Source: Locusta migratoria
Taxonomy: Eukaryota; Arthropoda; Insecta; Orthoptera; Acrididae
Assembly (NCBI GenBank): GCA_026315105.1
Contig: CM048744.1
Span: 360,035,168 to 360,099,167, forward strand
Direction: 5' to 3'
DNA length: 64,000 nucleotides
The notes beneath the pieces are model-generated. The model ran no database searches, was not told the origin of the DNA, and saw only the letters and a program-made list of their open reading frames with translations. Of this stretch, positions 1 through 11,345 are shown one piece after another. How positions within the stretch are numbered: the stretch's first letter is position 1; each line of letters begins with the position of its first letter. The translations under genes were made by a program, and so were the position numbers.

Positions 1-320
1 AGTACACGCTCCAGTCGCAACAATCCATGGCGACATACGCGGCCCACCTTGTCGTTTTGGCAGGATATTTGGATGATAAATGTCAGAGGAGTAGTGTAGT
101 GCGATGAGCGCACACTTTCCTGTTCATGTACTACGTGCACTCATGCCGCATGAATTTCGTGCAGGCGCCACAGAATGAGAAAAGTCTAGAACTAGATAAT
201 AACGGAGGTTCCCCACCGACCACCCTTCGGACAGAGGTCCGTGAGGTTTCCCAAATGAATGCGGAAACACAATGAGGAAACGCAGGAGGCACCTCAGTAA
301 CTCAGGGGCGTCTTATAGCT
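1..320. other. Unrecognised sequence
   Basis: I see no long open frame, transposon end or RNA motif here. The stretch ends where a SINE begins, so it is probably flanking repeat or intron DNA. Confidence 0.4.
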
Positions 321-742
321 GGCCGGCCGCAGTGGCCGAGCGGTCTCTGGCGCGCCAGTCACGGTCGCTGCACGGTCGCTGCGGTCTGGGGTTGAAATCC
401 TCCCTCAGGCATGGGTGTGTGTGTCGTCCTTAGCGTAAGTTTAAGTTCGTTAGGTAATTAGTGTAAGTCTAGCGACTGATGACCACGAAGTTTGGTCGCA
501 TAAGAAAAATGTTCAAATGTTTGTATAGCTTATGGGACTTAACTAGGGGGTCATCAGTCCCTAAACTTACAAACTACTTACAAACTAGCTAATACTAAGG
601 ATGGCACAAATATCCATGCCCGAGGGGGGGGGGTTCAAACCCCCGACCGTAGTGGCCGTGCAGACCGTGACTGGAGCGCCGCAGTCCCCTCGGCCACCAC
701 GGCCAGCGGTCGCATAAGACCTCACACACATTTGAACATTTG
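321..742 (+). repeat. tRNA-derived SINE, outer copy, split by a second SINE
   Basis: The 5' half (321-505) has a tRNA-like head starting GGCCGGCCGCAGTGGCCGAG, a decayed B-box, the GGGTGTGTGTG spacer and the body ending TTTGGTCGCATAAGA. Its 3' tail resumes at 720 and ends ACACATTTGAACATTT. The gap between is a second SINE inserted in reverse. The outer copy is therefore the older of the two. Confidence 0.8.
506..707 (-). repeat. tRNA-derived SINE nested in the SINE at 321-742
   Basis: On the minus strand it has the head CCGTGGTGGCCGAGGGGACT, a B-box in a run of C, the GGCATGGATATTTGTGCC spacer and the tail ACAAACATTTGAACATTTTT. It is flanked by the 12-bp direct repeat GGTCGCATAAGA at 494-505 and 708-719, which is the target-site duplication made on insertion into the outer SINE. 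Confidence 0.9.
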
Positions 743-1890
743 GACATCACATATGCAACCTGCGGTACTGGCACTCGCAAGCGCAGGACGACTTGACCAG
801 AACTGTGATGACCCTGAGTTGCCGGAAAGGGCGGATATTCGGCGTCCCCTTATTCAAATAACCCTGGATGGAATAAAGACGAAAGCGTGTCTTGATTCTG
901 TTTCCGAAGTGACCGCACTTTCGACATCTTTTAGCACGAAATTGGTGGACAGTGGTAGCAAATTGGCAGAGATACCCGTAACAGGAATCTCGCTAATTAC
1001 GGCATTTGGGCAAAAAGGAAGCAGGTCTTGATCACGCTCAGTAGTTTCCAAGTCAATGCTCTTGTCATCGGTGGTCTGGCGCTTCATTTTTTAATTGGTA
1101 ATGACGTTCTCTCGAGCAAAACGGTTGTTATGGACTGGACCGCTAAAACTATGGTCAATTTATTCAAAGATCCGGTCGCATGGGGTGCAATGGTAAAAAG
1201 AATATTGTTAATTTAGTTAAGTGTGAAGAGGACAAGAAAATTTTCATAGGTGGGCCATAGGAGCAAAATATTTATTGGACGATAGAGAAATTGTAAATGT
1301 TGTGGCTGATGTCAGTTTTCCGACTGCAAGGCGTGATGAAAATTCCACGCCCTTAGCCTACGAAACAACTCTAACGGACAGGATGCGACTTTTTACGGGT
1401 TAAAGAGCCTCGCACATGTCCTGTTGGGATTTACAGGTCCAGAGGCAACTGTTGAGTACGCTCCCGTGTCACCAAAAGCCGCTCCTGCGAATACGGAAGA
1501 AAAATGTAAAAGCGAACAGAGCAGTATGCCGCGAGAGAGCACCGATGGCAACGAGCGCACCGAGACCAAAGAAGACGTAGATAACGTAGCATCCACTGCA
1601 TATCCGAAGCTCATGCGAAACAGTGAAGGCGAAATACATCGTCACGTGGCTTTGAATCATTGTAACATGCGCCATGGAAGTAAAGTGTACGACCACTCGC
1701 CAGTACGTGAATATAATGTTGTTCCTTCCACGGTCGTAAAATTTACGAAAGTCAGGCGGTTTTCGGAGGACGGCAGATGCTTCCAGGCATCAAAATGGCG
1801 GAAAAAATTGATCACTTCTCTCCCATGTGACGAGGAACGCGAAGTCGGGACGTTCAACGCCCGAAGTGTGAAACCATATGTGTCTTGATA
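743..1890 (+). pseudogene. LTR-retrotransposon remnant: retropepsin plus end of integrase region
   Basis: The frame at 732-1031 (its first few codons lie in SINE sequence) resembles the start of a retroviral-type aspartic protease. ITLDGIKTKACLDS is followed by a Val where the catalytic Asp-Ser-Gly triad needs Gly. After a frameshift near 1028, the frame continues with ALVIGGLALHFLIGNDVL, like the flap and second half of retropepsins. A frame at 1424-1888 ends REVGTFNARSVKPYV, like the C-terminus after integrase in gypsy-type polyproteins. Reverse transcriptase, RNase H and the integrase core are absent, so this is an internally deleted, inactive copy. No LTR pair was found; 1891-2132 may hold a decayed one. 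Family placement is by motif only. Confidence 0.5.
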
Positions 1891-2139
1891 GTGTACGTTA
1901 GTTGGAAATGTCATTGTAAATAACTTTTAAGAATAGTAGCTTTTTCTAGTAGTTAGTATAAATTGATGATGTGTGGTCATTTAGTAAATGTGTGAACTGT
2001 GGACACTTGGCGTGAATATAGAGAGATGACGTGAGGATTCAGTGTGTGTGATAATGACGTCCGTGCGCCGACACACCGCACAGAGAAAGGCGAAAGAACG
2101 GCCGTTTTGCGGGGTTATGAAACAGCGCGCGATATTACC

Positions 2140-3335
2140 CAGGGCGGATCTAGGGGGAAGGGTGGGGGCAAAAGGGACAGTTGCCCCGGGCGGCAGAATG
2201 TAGAGGGCGGCAAATTTTGACCGACTCTTTTTTTTACAGAATGTCTCTTTCTGGTATAATTTAATAAAATTAACTGACACAGAATTATTAAAAGTAAAAT
2301 GACTGCAAGAAATACCGAAATCATTTAATAAAACTAAAATTCCTGGTTGCTGACTTCAGTGTTGCCTTGTCACAGGTACTAGCAAACTTTACAAATCTAC
2401 TAGATATTAGCCAGAATGAGGGAGATGTTTGCGTTATTCCATAACTAAATGCACAATGTTTATTAATTGGCATAGCAGAATTTGCTAGCAGACGATAATG
2501 CGGTATCAACGGTATACTCCGAAAAAGAATAAAATGGCCGATGAGTTTTGTGAGGATGAAGTAACCAAGATTCACAGAAAAAGAAGCAATAATTGACAGA
2601 GCTTAGTACCAGGTTTACCGCACTTGAGAAAATTGGTGCAAATATTAGTATACTGTGTGGTGTGCAAATTTGAGAAATGGAATTGGGGGACTTGAAGGCC
2701 AAAGCAGCGGAACTGGCAGAAGATCTTAGCGAGGAAGAACTTGAAGTTGAAAGTTTCAGACAACATGCGCTGGCAGTAGACAGAGCCGTGCAAGATTTCA
2801 TTGCATCATCAACATTAAGTTTAATTTATAAAAATTAGTTTGTATAGGGGTATCCCAACCTTACTACAGCGTTAAAATGTATCTTACCATTCTAGATTCT
2901 AGTTTCTGTTTCGTCTGGAGAAAGAAGTTTCAGCAAGCTGAAACTAATTAAATACACTTGAGGAGCACGATTGCTTAACAAATCTGAGTATAATATCCAT
3001 AGAGCACAAACGAGCTGCTTCTCTAAACTATGATGATATCAAAAAAAGTTTTTCAGCAAAAAAAAACTCGAAAAGCGAAATTTTGAATTGATTTTTGTAC
3101 GATGAGTAATCTTGTAATATTTTTGTATGTATTAAACTTGTTCTGTTTTCCTTTGATCTTAATTCAGTCAATAAAGTAAGTTCATTCTGTGAGATTGTGA
3201 CATTTCTTTAGAAATTTGTAACCCAATTAGCGTCAAAAAGTCGATTCTTACAGGGGGGGGGGGGTTGGTGAAAGAAGGGACGGCAAATTTAAGCTGCCCC
3301 CCCCCCCCTTGGCAAATGTCCTAGATCCGGCCCTG
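2140..3335 (+). mobile_element. hAT-type DNA transposon, degenerate
   Basis: The ends are inverted: CAGGGCGGATCTAGG at 2140 and the complement of CAGGGCCGGATCTAGGAC ending at 3335. They are flanked by the 7-bp direct repeat TATTACC at 2133-2139 and 3336-3342; hAT normally makes 8 bp. G/C homopolymers lie just inside each end. Confidence 0.75.
2880..3075 (+). pseudogene. hAT transposase C-terminal dimerisation region, broken
   Basis: Reading + gives VSSGERSFSKLKLIKYT, a stop, then in another frame IEHKRAASLNYDDIKKSFSA. This is the arrangement of the C-terminal dimerisation region of hAT transposases of the ZMYM1/TTF-finger type: a conserved ERSFS/KLKLIK block, then an 'I-E-x-x-A ... DDI' block. 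Upstream, 2320-2830 has scattered coding-like fragments but no open frame. Stops and frameshifts make it a dead copy of the transposase of the element at 2140-3335. Confidence 0.7.
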
Positions 3336-3342
3336 TATTACC

Positions 3343-3860
3343 TGTCCGTTTTTATGTATGAACTTTCTGTCTACAATTTGGAATATTATATGTGCATGCT
3401 TAGCACTCTATAACTGAATTAGAAACTGATGTGCTTGTCGCTAGCGCGGGTGGTGACGACCACTCATTTGATAGGATTTCTGGTGCAGACTACAACGATA
3501 TGTTAGAAATATTCTGCAGTCGGCCGAGAAGCTGTTTTGTTTGTAGACCAGTAGTGTTTGGATCCATGCATGTTTCGATTAGTTTGCATGTTAGAATTCA
3601 GATCGCTATTGCACACAAAATAAACTGAAGTTTGATTTATTATAAATATACGAGCCCGTTACAGCGTTTCGCAAAACTGACTCTATGCATTCTATTTTGA
3701 GACAAAAGTGAGGCCTCACACATTTGATCCTCACAAAGTTGATATGCACATTATGGGTAACGACACTGTACGTGTTATGCAAAAGACGAGATATCAGTCT
3801 CAGAAACAAAGTTCACTGGGGAGGAAGCTGATACTCTGGTAACAGATGTATTGTTATAAT
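3343..3860. other. Unrecognised sequence
   Basis: No recognisable domain, element end or RNA motif. The short open frames present do not resemble proteins I know. Confidence 0.35.
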
Positions 3861-4390
3861 TTCGTAGGCTTCCATGGCAGGTGTCATTTTGAATAAAACA
3901 ATTGTGGGTGTTAGGCCGCGTCATTTTTTAAAACACTTAGCATATGAACTGCCGACGTTTCGACCACTCTGCAGTGGTCCTCTTCAGGGCGTTGCGGTGT
4001 GGCGACGGCGGTCGCGGCGGCATACAGCAGCTCTCGCCGGCCGTGCCCTGCGCTCTGCGCTCTGCGCTCTTCGCCCCGGGCGAAGGCGTCACAGTCCCGC
4101 GCCTGCTAAGGCGGCAGCTGCCTGCACGCCTTCTAGATTCTCCGGCCACGGACGAAGCGTCTTCTTCCGCGGTTTCTCACAAAGTCTCACTCACTCTCCA
4201 GATACAGCTTCTCCTCGAATTTTGCGTCTCTTTGGCTCTGTCATGGTGGGTTGGTTTTGCAACGTCATCCAATAGCTGATTTTCGTTTCCACGACCACGC
4301 CTCTGAGTCGCCGGTGGAAATTTTCTGTGGGCCGAGATGAGATTCGCGAACTGGCGTCTTACGCACGTTTCAAGCGTGTTGGCTTCTTGG
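3861..4390 (-). repeat. Penelope-like element terminal fragment (inferred)
   Basis: The stretch carries a hammerhead-like core on the minus strand near one end (3949-3988) and a GC-rich middle, an arrangement like the terminal repeats of Penelope-like elements. There is no reverse transcriptase beside it. The + strand frames here (e.g. 3874-4275) are Arg/Ala-rich by composition and do not look like a protein. It is abruptly followed by a SINE head at 4391. Confidence 0.4.
3949..3988 (-). ncRNA. Hammerhead-ribozyme-like core
   Basis: On the minus strand the order is GCC, CTGAAGA, a helix II arm GACCACT closed by a GCA loop and paired with the complementary arm, GAAA, the self-complementary ACGT, triplet GTC, then GGC pairing back to the leading GCC. 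This matches all conserved hammerhead elements with a very short helix III, as described for Penelope-like elements. Outer helix I is not obvious. Confidence 0.6.
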
Positions 4391-4423
4391 GCCGCGGTGG
4401 AGTAGTCGAGCGGTCTAAAGCGC
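4391..4423 (+). repeat. SINE head fragment
   Basis: GCCGCGGTGGAGTAGTCGAG followed by CGGTCTAAAGCG matches the A-box half of the second SINE subfamily (compare 40525 and 26335). The copy stops after the head. Confidence 0.65.
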
Positions 4424-4435
4424 CTACGAATTATT

Positions 4436-5060
4436 ACCAAATATACGAGGGAGACTATCGCTCAAATACATTAATCCCAGTCGCCGAATGACACATTTCA
4501 TTACGTGGGCCATATCCCACACATCTACAAAGAATTGGTCGAAGGAATAGCCAAGTTTGTGCCTGTGGAAATATAGGGACACCAGAGCACACAGTGATAC
4601 AATGTACACAGTATCTGCAGTGTAGAAGTCTAGAAAGGGATCATAGCAACATCTACAGCTCACTTAGAGATGAAACCTCTTGGAATGAGCTAAATATAGC
4701 AGCAGATAAAATCTCGAGGAAACTACAGGAGGAATATAACAGCGAGAGACATACGAGATACAACAATAGACAACAGACACGCACATACTACAATAGTAGT
4801 GACCATGACACGAGTAGCAGTGATTCAGATGATGAAACAGAAAGCAGCAGTAGTGATACAAATTCCGTCTATGACATCAATGAATTGTAGTTTAAATCGT
4901 GAGATGAACGTAAGTAACACATCTTGGATTATATCCATTGTGCTTGTATTTTCTACAATCATTATTGACAACATATACATGTTACAAGAAATTCTGTAAT
5001 TGAAACAATTAATTGGACAAATAAAACTGTGTGCACCAATCCAAAAAAATGTTATATATT
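4436..5060 (+). pseudogene. Non-LTR retrotransposon ORF2 C-terminus with zinc knuckle
   Basis: One frame reads VCACGNIGTPEHTVIQC, a Cys-x-Cys-x7-His-x4-Cys knuckle like that at the C-terminal end of I/R1/Jockey-type ORF2 proteins. It continues as a polar tail (MIQCTQYLQ onward, 4594-4890) rich in Ser and Asp and stopping at 4890. Upstream sequence is frameshifted. The AT-rich 4890-5060 would be the 3' UTR. A 5'-truncated copy; clade not determined. Confidence 0.5.
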
Positions 5061-5208
5061 ATATTATACAACTTCCAATGGAAGAACAAATTAGATTAAA
5101 ATTTGTACTGATTATCATTAATGAATAACTAATTGGATTTATATGTTAAAGTTTTAAAAAATCATTACACTAGGTAAGACGTAATACATACTGGAAATAC
5201 TCTAATCG

Positions 5209-5366
5209 CACAGTTGCTCGCCGTGGAGGTACGAGTCCTCCCTGGGACATGGGTGTGTGTGTTTGGCCTTAGGTTAGTTTACCTAGGTTTAAGTAGTTTG
5301 TAAGCTACGGACTGTTGACCACGCAGTTTGGTCCGATAGATTTACCAACATTTGAACATTTTTTTC
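5209..5366 (+). repeat. SINE, second subfamily, 5'-truncated
   Basis: It starts inside the tRNA-like head (CAGTTGCTCGCCGTGGAGGT), has the CATGGGTGTGTGTG spacer and GACCACGCAGTTTGGTCCGA, and ends ACCAACATTTGAACATTTTT. An 18-A run at about 5380-5397 follows shortly after. Confidence 0.85.
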
Positions 5367-5399
5367 CTTCTTGGATCTAAAAAAAAAAAAAAAAAACAG

Positions 5400-6420
5400 T
5401 TCTTTGTGGCAGCTGTGAGTGTTAGGCCTGCCTGGTAAGTCATTCATTCACCAGTGTCTTTCTCCCTGTCCAGAAACATTGTTCTGGTGGAACCACTTTA
5501 TCTATACTGCAGACCACACTCTCTCCCACTCACTCACATGTGCACTGCAGGGGTTTTCTTGTCTCCTTTCCGTCTGCAGGGGTCCACGTTTTATCTGCGA
5601 TGCCGTCACTGTTTTTTTGGAAACGACTCCTCTGGTGTCTGCACATAAGGGCTTTCTCTTCCCTGCATCCGTTGTCGCCATTTATCTCGACGCTCCTAAA
5701 GTACAGACTAACATATACAGAGAAGCAGTCCTCCCTAAACCACTGTCCTACACTCCCCTCATAGTTCCGTAAGATGCTAGCAGATGTCAGGTGGTTCCCT
5801 GACGTAGTACTGGTAGACCACTTTAGAGGCACTTCTGAGGGTGCCTCTCGCGCGTCATAAGGTAACGTGGAGGGGAGGCTGAGGGGAGAGCTCGTGCCGC
5901 CTGCCACAAGGCCACGGCTGTATCCGACTTGCTGGCATTTGAGGGGAGGTGGTGGTGGGGACAGCCGCTACCTGCCGCCTGCTCTGGCCAGTTTAAAGGG
6001 CTGCTTCTGACCGCAGCGCCATCATGGGACTTCTTACGGAACTGCTTCAGAACCCCCCTGCTCCACACCCCTGTGCGTGGGACCGGTCCCTTATGGAGGT
6101 TTCCTGTCTGTATATATTTGTCTGAGCCTGCGTCCGTTGTAGCCATTTCTCTGGACGCTCCTAAAGTCAGGCTGTTTTCTCCAGACTGCCCCCTGTCGGG
6201 AGGATGTGGCGAGGCGGCCGGTGCTGAAGGTGAAAGTTGGGGCGCTTCCTGCTGGCTCCCTCTCCACCCCCGGGCTCGCAGGATGCTGGCGTGGCATGCG
6301 CAAATGCTTCCATCAGACAAGTCCCTGAACAAAAGCGTCCCTGCTGTGTTAGGTTATGGGTTGAAAAGTTGATTACGAGAATAAAGAATTTAAAAGGGTG
6401 TTATATGGATGGCCTCTAGA
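5400..6420. repeat. Unrecognised repeat with two related modules
   Basis: Two similar segments occur about 460 bp apart: 5668-5715 and 6129-6175, sharing TCCGTTGT, GCCATTT and GACGCTCCTAAAGT. Open frames of 120-170 codons exist on both strands (e.g. 5823-6332 minus, 5929-6372 plus) but are low-complexity Ser/Pro-rich shadows. No element type is recognised. Confidence 0.35.
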
Positions 6421-7399
6421 ACTCCTCACCTTTATGAATGACTAGCTTAAACCCGCAGCTCCGCTCGTGTGTTGGTTGATTCTGATAGATAAGCTATCTT
6501 TCAGTAGTGTGCTATGAGACTGGTTTTGAAGGATGAAATGAAATACAATACCTTCTTTAAAAATAAACATAGTTAATCAACATTATCAGGAAAGTAAGAA
6601 GTGTATATCAAATCACACTTAAAAATTCACTCATTTCAAAGAATCTAATCACGAAATTCAACAATAATGATTGTAATAATAACACAGATCGATCAGTTGA
6701 TGTAATGCGTGAAACGTCAAATCGATTTTTTTTAAAGAGATGTATTAAAGAAATTTCTCTTTTATTGCTTTATTTATTCCTATATTTCCTTATTCGTAAG
6801 CTTATCCTTACAGAGAAAGAGCTGAAGACGTTGTAGCACGCCTAGACCAAAGATATGGTCTGTGGCATCACGTTTCGCTGTATGTAACCTCCTTGGCTAT
6901 ACAGTCGAAACCGTCATCGCTGGCCTTCAGGCCGAATTTTTTTTATAATTTGAGGACTTTCAACCATCAAATCTTACACCCCCTTACACCTATCGGCATG
7001 GAACTGCTGTGGTGTACAACGGGAGACTTCGGACAACAATTACACAAAGACTATTCGTTTGCGTTCTGTAGTTTTTGCTGCAGAGCGAAATATTAACACA
7101 CACACACACACACACAAACGTAGAATTTTATATACACCGATAACTTTCGATCCCAATATACTCCACCCTTTTATCATTATCAACCCTCAAGCAACAATAA
7201 ACCATTTTCAAAGATTAATATAATTTTCAAAGAGTAAGAATTGTTCCGCATTTCGCGTAATATTCTTCAAATTACTAAATATCTATCAGATCACTATAAA
7301 ACCGTACCTAAAACCTTCCTCAGGTATAAATTAGTGACTGTACAAATATTTAAGTCTCTGCGTCTTGTCGATCGGACGTGATAAGCGTACACCGAAGAG
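6421..7399. other. Unrecognised AT-rich DNA
   Basis: I see no gene or transposon terminus. A short (CA)n microsatellite lies at about 7096-7115. Confidence 0.4.
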
Positions 7400-8126
7400 A
7401 CATTCACTTTTATAGATTTACGAGGCAATCTGAGGAGCTCTGTTACAATGTTCGGTGATGATATTGTTGTTTACTGGTTATTAAAGCACCAGAAGATCAA
7501 AATCAGCTTCAAAATGATTCAGATAAGATATCTGCATGACGCGAAAATTGGAAATTGACACTTAATAACGATAACTGTGAAGTCATGCATATGACCACTA
7601 AAAGAAATCCGCTAAACCTCATTTCACGATAAATTAGTCAAATCTGAAGGTCGTAAATTCAACTAAATACCTAAGATGTACAATTACAAACAACTTAAAT
7701 TGGAAAAAACACACAAAAAATATTGAAGAGAAGGCGAACCAAAGGCTATATTTCATTGGCATAACACTTTGCAGATGCAACAGATCTATTAAAGAAACAA
7801 TCTACACTACACTTGTGCGTCCTATTGTGGAATATTGCTGCACATTATATCACGGAGAAATTGTCACGGAAATGAGATTCGAGTTCGAATGGAAATCACT
7901 AACAGGAAGGCGATATACATTGCGGCGAGATTTATTTGCCTAATTTCTTTCAACAACTGTCTCCTCCGAATGCAGTCGCATACATAGCGAGGCATGATCA
8001 TCATATTAAAATAAGAGAAATCAGATCGAGAAAAAATGATTTTCTTCATCACTCGCGTTATTGGAGAATGGAATGATAGAGAAATATCATAAAAGCAGTG
8101 TGATAGACTCTCTGTTAGAGGTAATA
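7400..8126 (+). pseudogene. CR1-like LINE, 3' part of ORF2, degenerate
   Basis: It begins around the reverse-transcriptase catalytic motif, where an expected Phe-Ala-Asp-Asp reads MFGDDIVVYWL. It continues through blocks shared with the better copy at 49516-52835 (TTKRNPLN, QRLRFIG-like, ETIYTTLVRPI-like) in several frames. The 3' end is cut at 8126 by the Helitron that follows. Stops and frameshifts throughout show it is inactive. Confidence 0.75.
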
Positions 8127-8892
8127 TCTATATATAAAAGGAAGTGTCCCGATTGACTGACTGACTGACTGACTCATCAGCGCCCAGCCCAAACCACTGA
8201 AGATAGAAACTTGAAGGCGCTCCAGTCACGGTCTGCACGGCCACTACGGTCGGGGGTTCGAATCCCCCCTCGGGCATGGATATTTGTGCCGTCCTAGTTC
8301 GTAAGTAGTTCATAAGTAGTTTGTAAGTTTAGGGACTGATGACCCCGTAGTTAAGTCCCATATACTATACAAACAGTTGAAACAGTTGTAGGAACTTGAA
8401 ATTTGTGGAGGGTTTTGATCTTACTCTGTAGGCGTCATTTAAGAAGTGATTTTTCGATATTCCGTCCGTAAGGGGGTGAAATAGGGGATGAAACGTTTTT
8501 TGAAAATACGTTGTTATTTAGGCAATTTTGAAGCTAGAACTACAAAATTACTGATTTTAATTCAGGGTTAGAATATAAAAGACACGTGTTTCGGCATCTT
8601 TTTGAAATTCAAACAGTAAGGGGATAAAATAGTGGACGAAAAAAATTGATTTTCACAAATATGTTGCTGTTAGCTCAAATTTTAAGCTACAACTACGAAA
8701 CTTGGGATATGGAATCTTGCTCAGGATTAAAAATCCATCACTTTTGGTATTTTTGGAAATTCTACCATCAACGGGGTTAAATTCGAGAGGGTGTTTTTCG
8801 AAAAAATAATGCTATTTACGCAATTTTGAAGTTAGAATTACAAATTTTCGGATTTGGATTCGGGGTTCGAATTTAAAAGACACGTGTTTCGA

Positions 8893-8939
<47 letters not shown>

Positions 8940-9192
8940 AAATTCGACAAATAAGGGAGTAAAATAGGTGACGCAAAAAATTGATTTTCGAAAATACGTT
9001 GCTGTTAACTCAAATTTCAAGCTATAAGTACGAAACGTAGGATATAGACTCTTGATCAGAATTAAAAAGACACGAGTTTCGGTATTTATGGAAATTCAAC
9101 AACTAAGGGGTAAAAGAGGGGATCAGGATTAAAAAGAAACAACTGGTGCAGACCAACCAGCCTGCGTTGCGAAGCAGCGGGGCTTCAGCTAG
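8127..9192 (+). mobile_element. Non-autonomous Helitron
   Basis: It starts TCTATATATAAAAG after an A and ends CTAG before a T. Just before the end is a hairpin (CTGC-GTTGCGAA-GCAG), the canonical Helitron 3' structure. No target duplication is expected. The interior has about four degenerate copies of a unit of roughly 150-165 bp (near 8506, 8666, 8806 and 8994) with the recurring phrases AATACGTTG, AAGACACG and TTTCGG. A run of about 42 T lies at 8897-8938. No Rep/helicase coding sequence. Confidence 0.75.
8216..8392 (+). repeat. SINE inside the Helitron
   Basis: A 5'-truncated first-subfamily copy with GGGGGTTCGAATCCCCCCTC, the GGCATGGATATTTGTGCCG spacer and the CCGTAGTTAAGTCCCATA body. 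AACTTGAA at 8208-8215 and 8393-8400 is its target-site duplication. Confidence 0.85.
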
Positions 9193-11345
9193 TTCATAAT
9201 ATTCGAATCACAGGATATGTTCTAAAACCCTGCTGCAAATTGACGTCAATGAAATAAGCCTTTAGTTTTGTAGGTTACTCCAACTGCCTTTCTGAAAATA
9301 TAGGTGTGACCTGTGCAAATTTCCAATCTTTTGGTGCAGATGCTTCTTTGAGAGAGCGGTTGTATATGGCTGTTAAGTAAGGAGCTATCGCTTCAGCATG
9401 ATCAGTTAGAAATCTAATGGGTATACAGTCCGGACCAGAAGACTTGTTCTTGTTAAGTGATTTTAGTTGCTGCACTACTCCGATGATATCTACTTCTACG
9501 TTACTCATTATGGCCTCTGTACGTAATACAAAATCTGTAATATTGGTTTCGTCTTCTTTGCTGAATGACTTTCAAATAGCTGTGTTTAGTAACTCTATTT
9601 TGGTAGCACTATCATCGATAGGATCGCCATTACTATCACGTAGTGAGGGTATTGTTTGTGTTTTTCCCCTAGTATATTTAACATATGTCTAAAATCTCAT
9701 TGGGTTTACATCAAATTTCGAGAAAAAGTTACGTTGTGAACAGTATTGTAGACATCTCGCACTGAAATCCTCGCTAAACTTAGAGCTTCTGTGTAGGATC
9801 GCCAATCCTGGGGAATTTATTTTCGTTTAAATTTTGCATGCCTTTTCCGTTGTTTTTGCAACAGTGTCCTGTTTTGTGTATCAAGGGGGATCACCTCCGT
9901 CTTTTATCAATTTATTTGGTATAAAACTGTCAATTGCAGTCGATACCACTTCTTTGAATTTGAGCCACATCTAGTCCCTATGTTTAATGTTAGAAACGAG
10001 TGGAAGCTGTCTTTCAAGTAGCAATGTATTTTATTTCTATCTGCTTTTCTGAACAAATATATTTTTCGTTTATTATTGGTAACTTTGGGACTGTCGATAT
10101 TCAGTTTCGCTACGACAGCTCTGTGTTCACTAATACCTGTATCCGTTTCGATGTTTGTTATGAGCTCAGGATTATTTGTTGCTAAGAGATCAAGTGTGTT
10201 TTGACATCCATTTACAATTCCAGTTGACTCATAAACTAATTGTTCCGAGTAATTCTCAGAGAATGCGTTGAGTACAATTTCGCTCGATGTTTTATGCATA
10301 CCTCCTGATTTGAAAATATAATATCGCCAACAGATCGAGGGTAAACTAAAATCACCGCCTATTATTATTATTATTATTGTGCAAGTCGGGTACGTGTTTA
10401 CAATTTGACACAGGTTTTCTTTGAATCTTTCTGGTATTGTATCGTCAGAGTCGGGAGGCCGTTAAAAGGAACCAATTATTGACTTTTTACGATTTTCAAG
10501 TACAACCTCTACCCTTAATAACTAGCAGGAACCATGAACTTCAATTTCATTACTTTTGACGGCGACAAACACGCATCCACCTATTTTGTTTAAACTATCC
10601 TTACTGAACACAGTTCGATCTTTTGCAAAAACTTCTGCTGAACTTATTTCTGGCTGAAGCAACTTTCGCTACCTATAACGATGTGTGTTTCGGTGCTTTC
10701 TGTTAACGCTTGGAGTTCTGGTACTTTCTCGACGCAGCTACGACAATTCACATCTGTAATACCGATAGTTTCTAGATCTATATTTTTCCTGTGATCGACC
10801 TGCACCCTTTGAGAAAGCCCATTTACTGTTTCCGCAAAGCCCTTTATCCTAAAACACCGCCCAGTCCACGCCACACACCCCCGCTACACGTGTAGCCGCT
10901 TCCTGCGTGTAGTGGACTCCTGACCTATTCAGCGGAACCCGGAAACCCACCACCCGATGGCGCAAGTCAAGGAATCTGCAGCCTACACTGTCGCAGAACC
11001 GTCTGAGACTCTAATACAGACCCTCCATTCTGTACCAGAGATCCGCAGTCGGCCATGCCAACTATGCTGCAGATGGTGAGCTCTGCTTTCATCTTACAAG
11101 AAAGACTGATAGTCTTTTCCACTTTAGATAGCCGCTCAAAACCCGAGAGGATCTCTTCAGGTCCAAAGCGACACACATCATTGGTACCGACGTGAGACAC
11201 CACCTGCAGTTGGCTGCACCCCGTATCCTTCATTGCATCCGGAACGACCTATTCCACATCTGGCATGACTCCATCCGGTATGCACACGGAGTGCACGTTG
11301 GTTTTCTTCCCCTCTTTGGCAGCCATCTCCCTAAGGGGCTCCATT
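9193..11345 (-). pseudogene. CR1-like LINE (ORF1 esterase part, endonuclease, RT start), degenerate
   Basis: Reading minus, from high to low coordinates. ORF1 fragment at 10967-11233 has VVSHVGTNDVC, the GxND block of the SGNH/esterase domain of CR1 ORF1. The endonuclease starts at 10644-10874 (GITDVNCRSCVEKVPELQAL) and continues at 9907-10299 (CQNTLDLLATNNPE, ISEHRAVVAKLN). The start of the RT is at 9275-9508 (SLNKNKSSGPDCIPIRFLTD). Frameshifts separate every block. The copy ends where the Helitron ends, so its 3' half is missing. Confidence 0.8.

Noticed and set aside
743..1890. Active retroviral-type protease
   Set aside because: Catalytic Gly replaced by Val, frameshift near 1028, and missing reverse transcriptase and integrase core.
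3874..4279. Arg/Ala-rich frames in a GC-rich block as a possible host exon
   Set aside because: No similarity to a domain, several frames open at once, and a hammerhead-bearing repeat at the edge.
5823..6372. Overlapping open frames of 147-169 codons on both strands
   Set aside because: Low-complexity composition, no domain, mutual overlap and location in repeat DNA. GC-rich sequence has few stops by chance.
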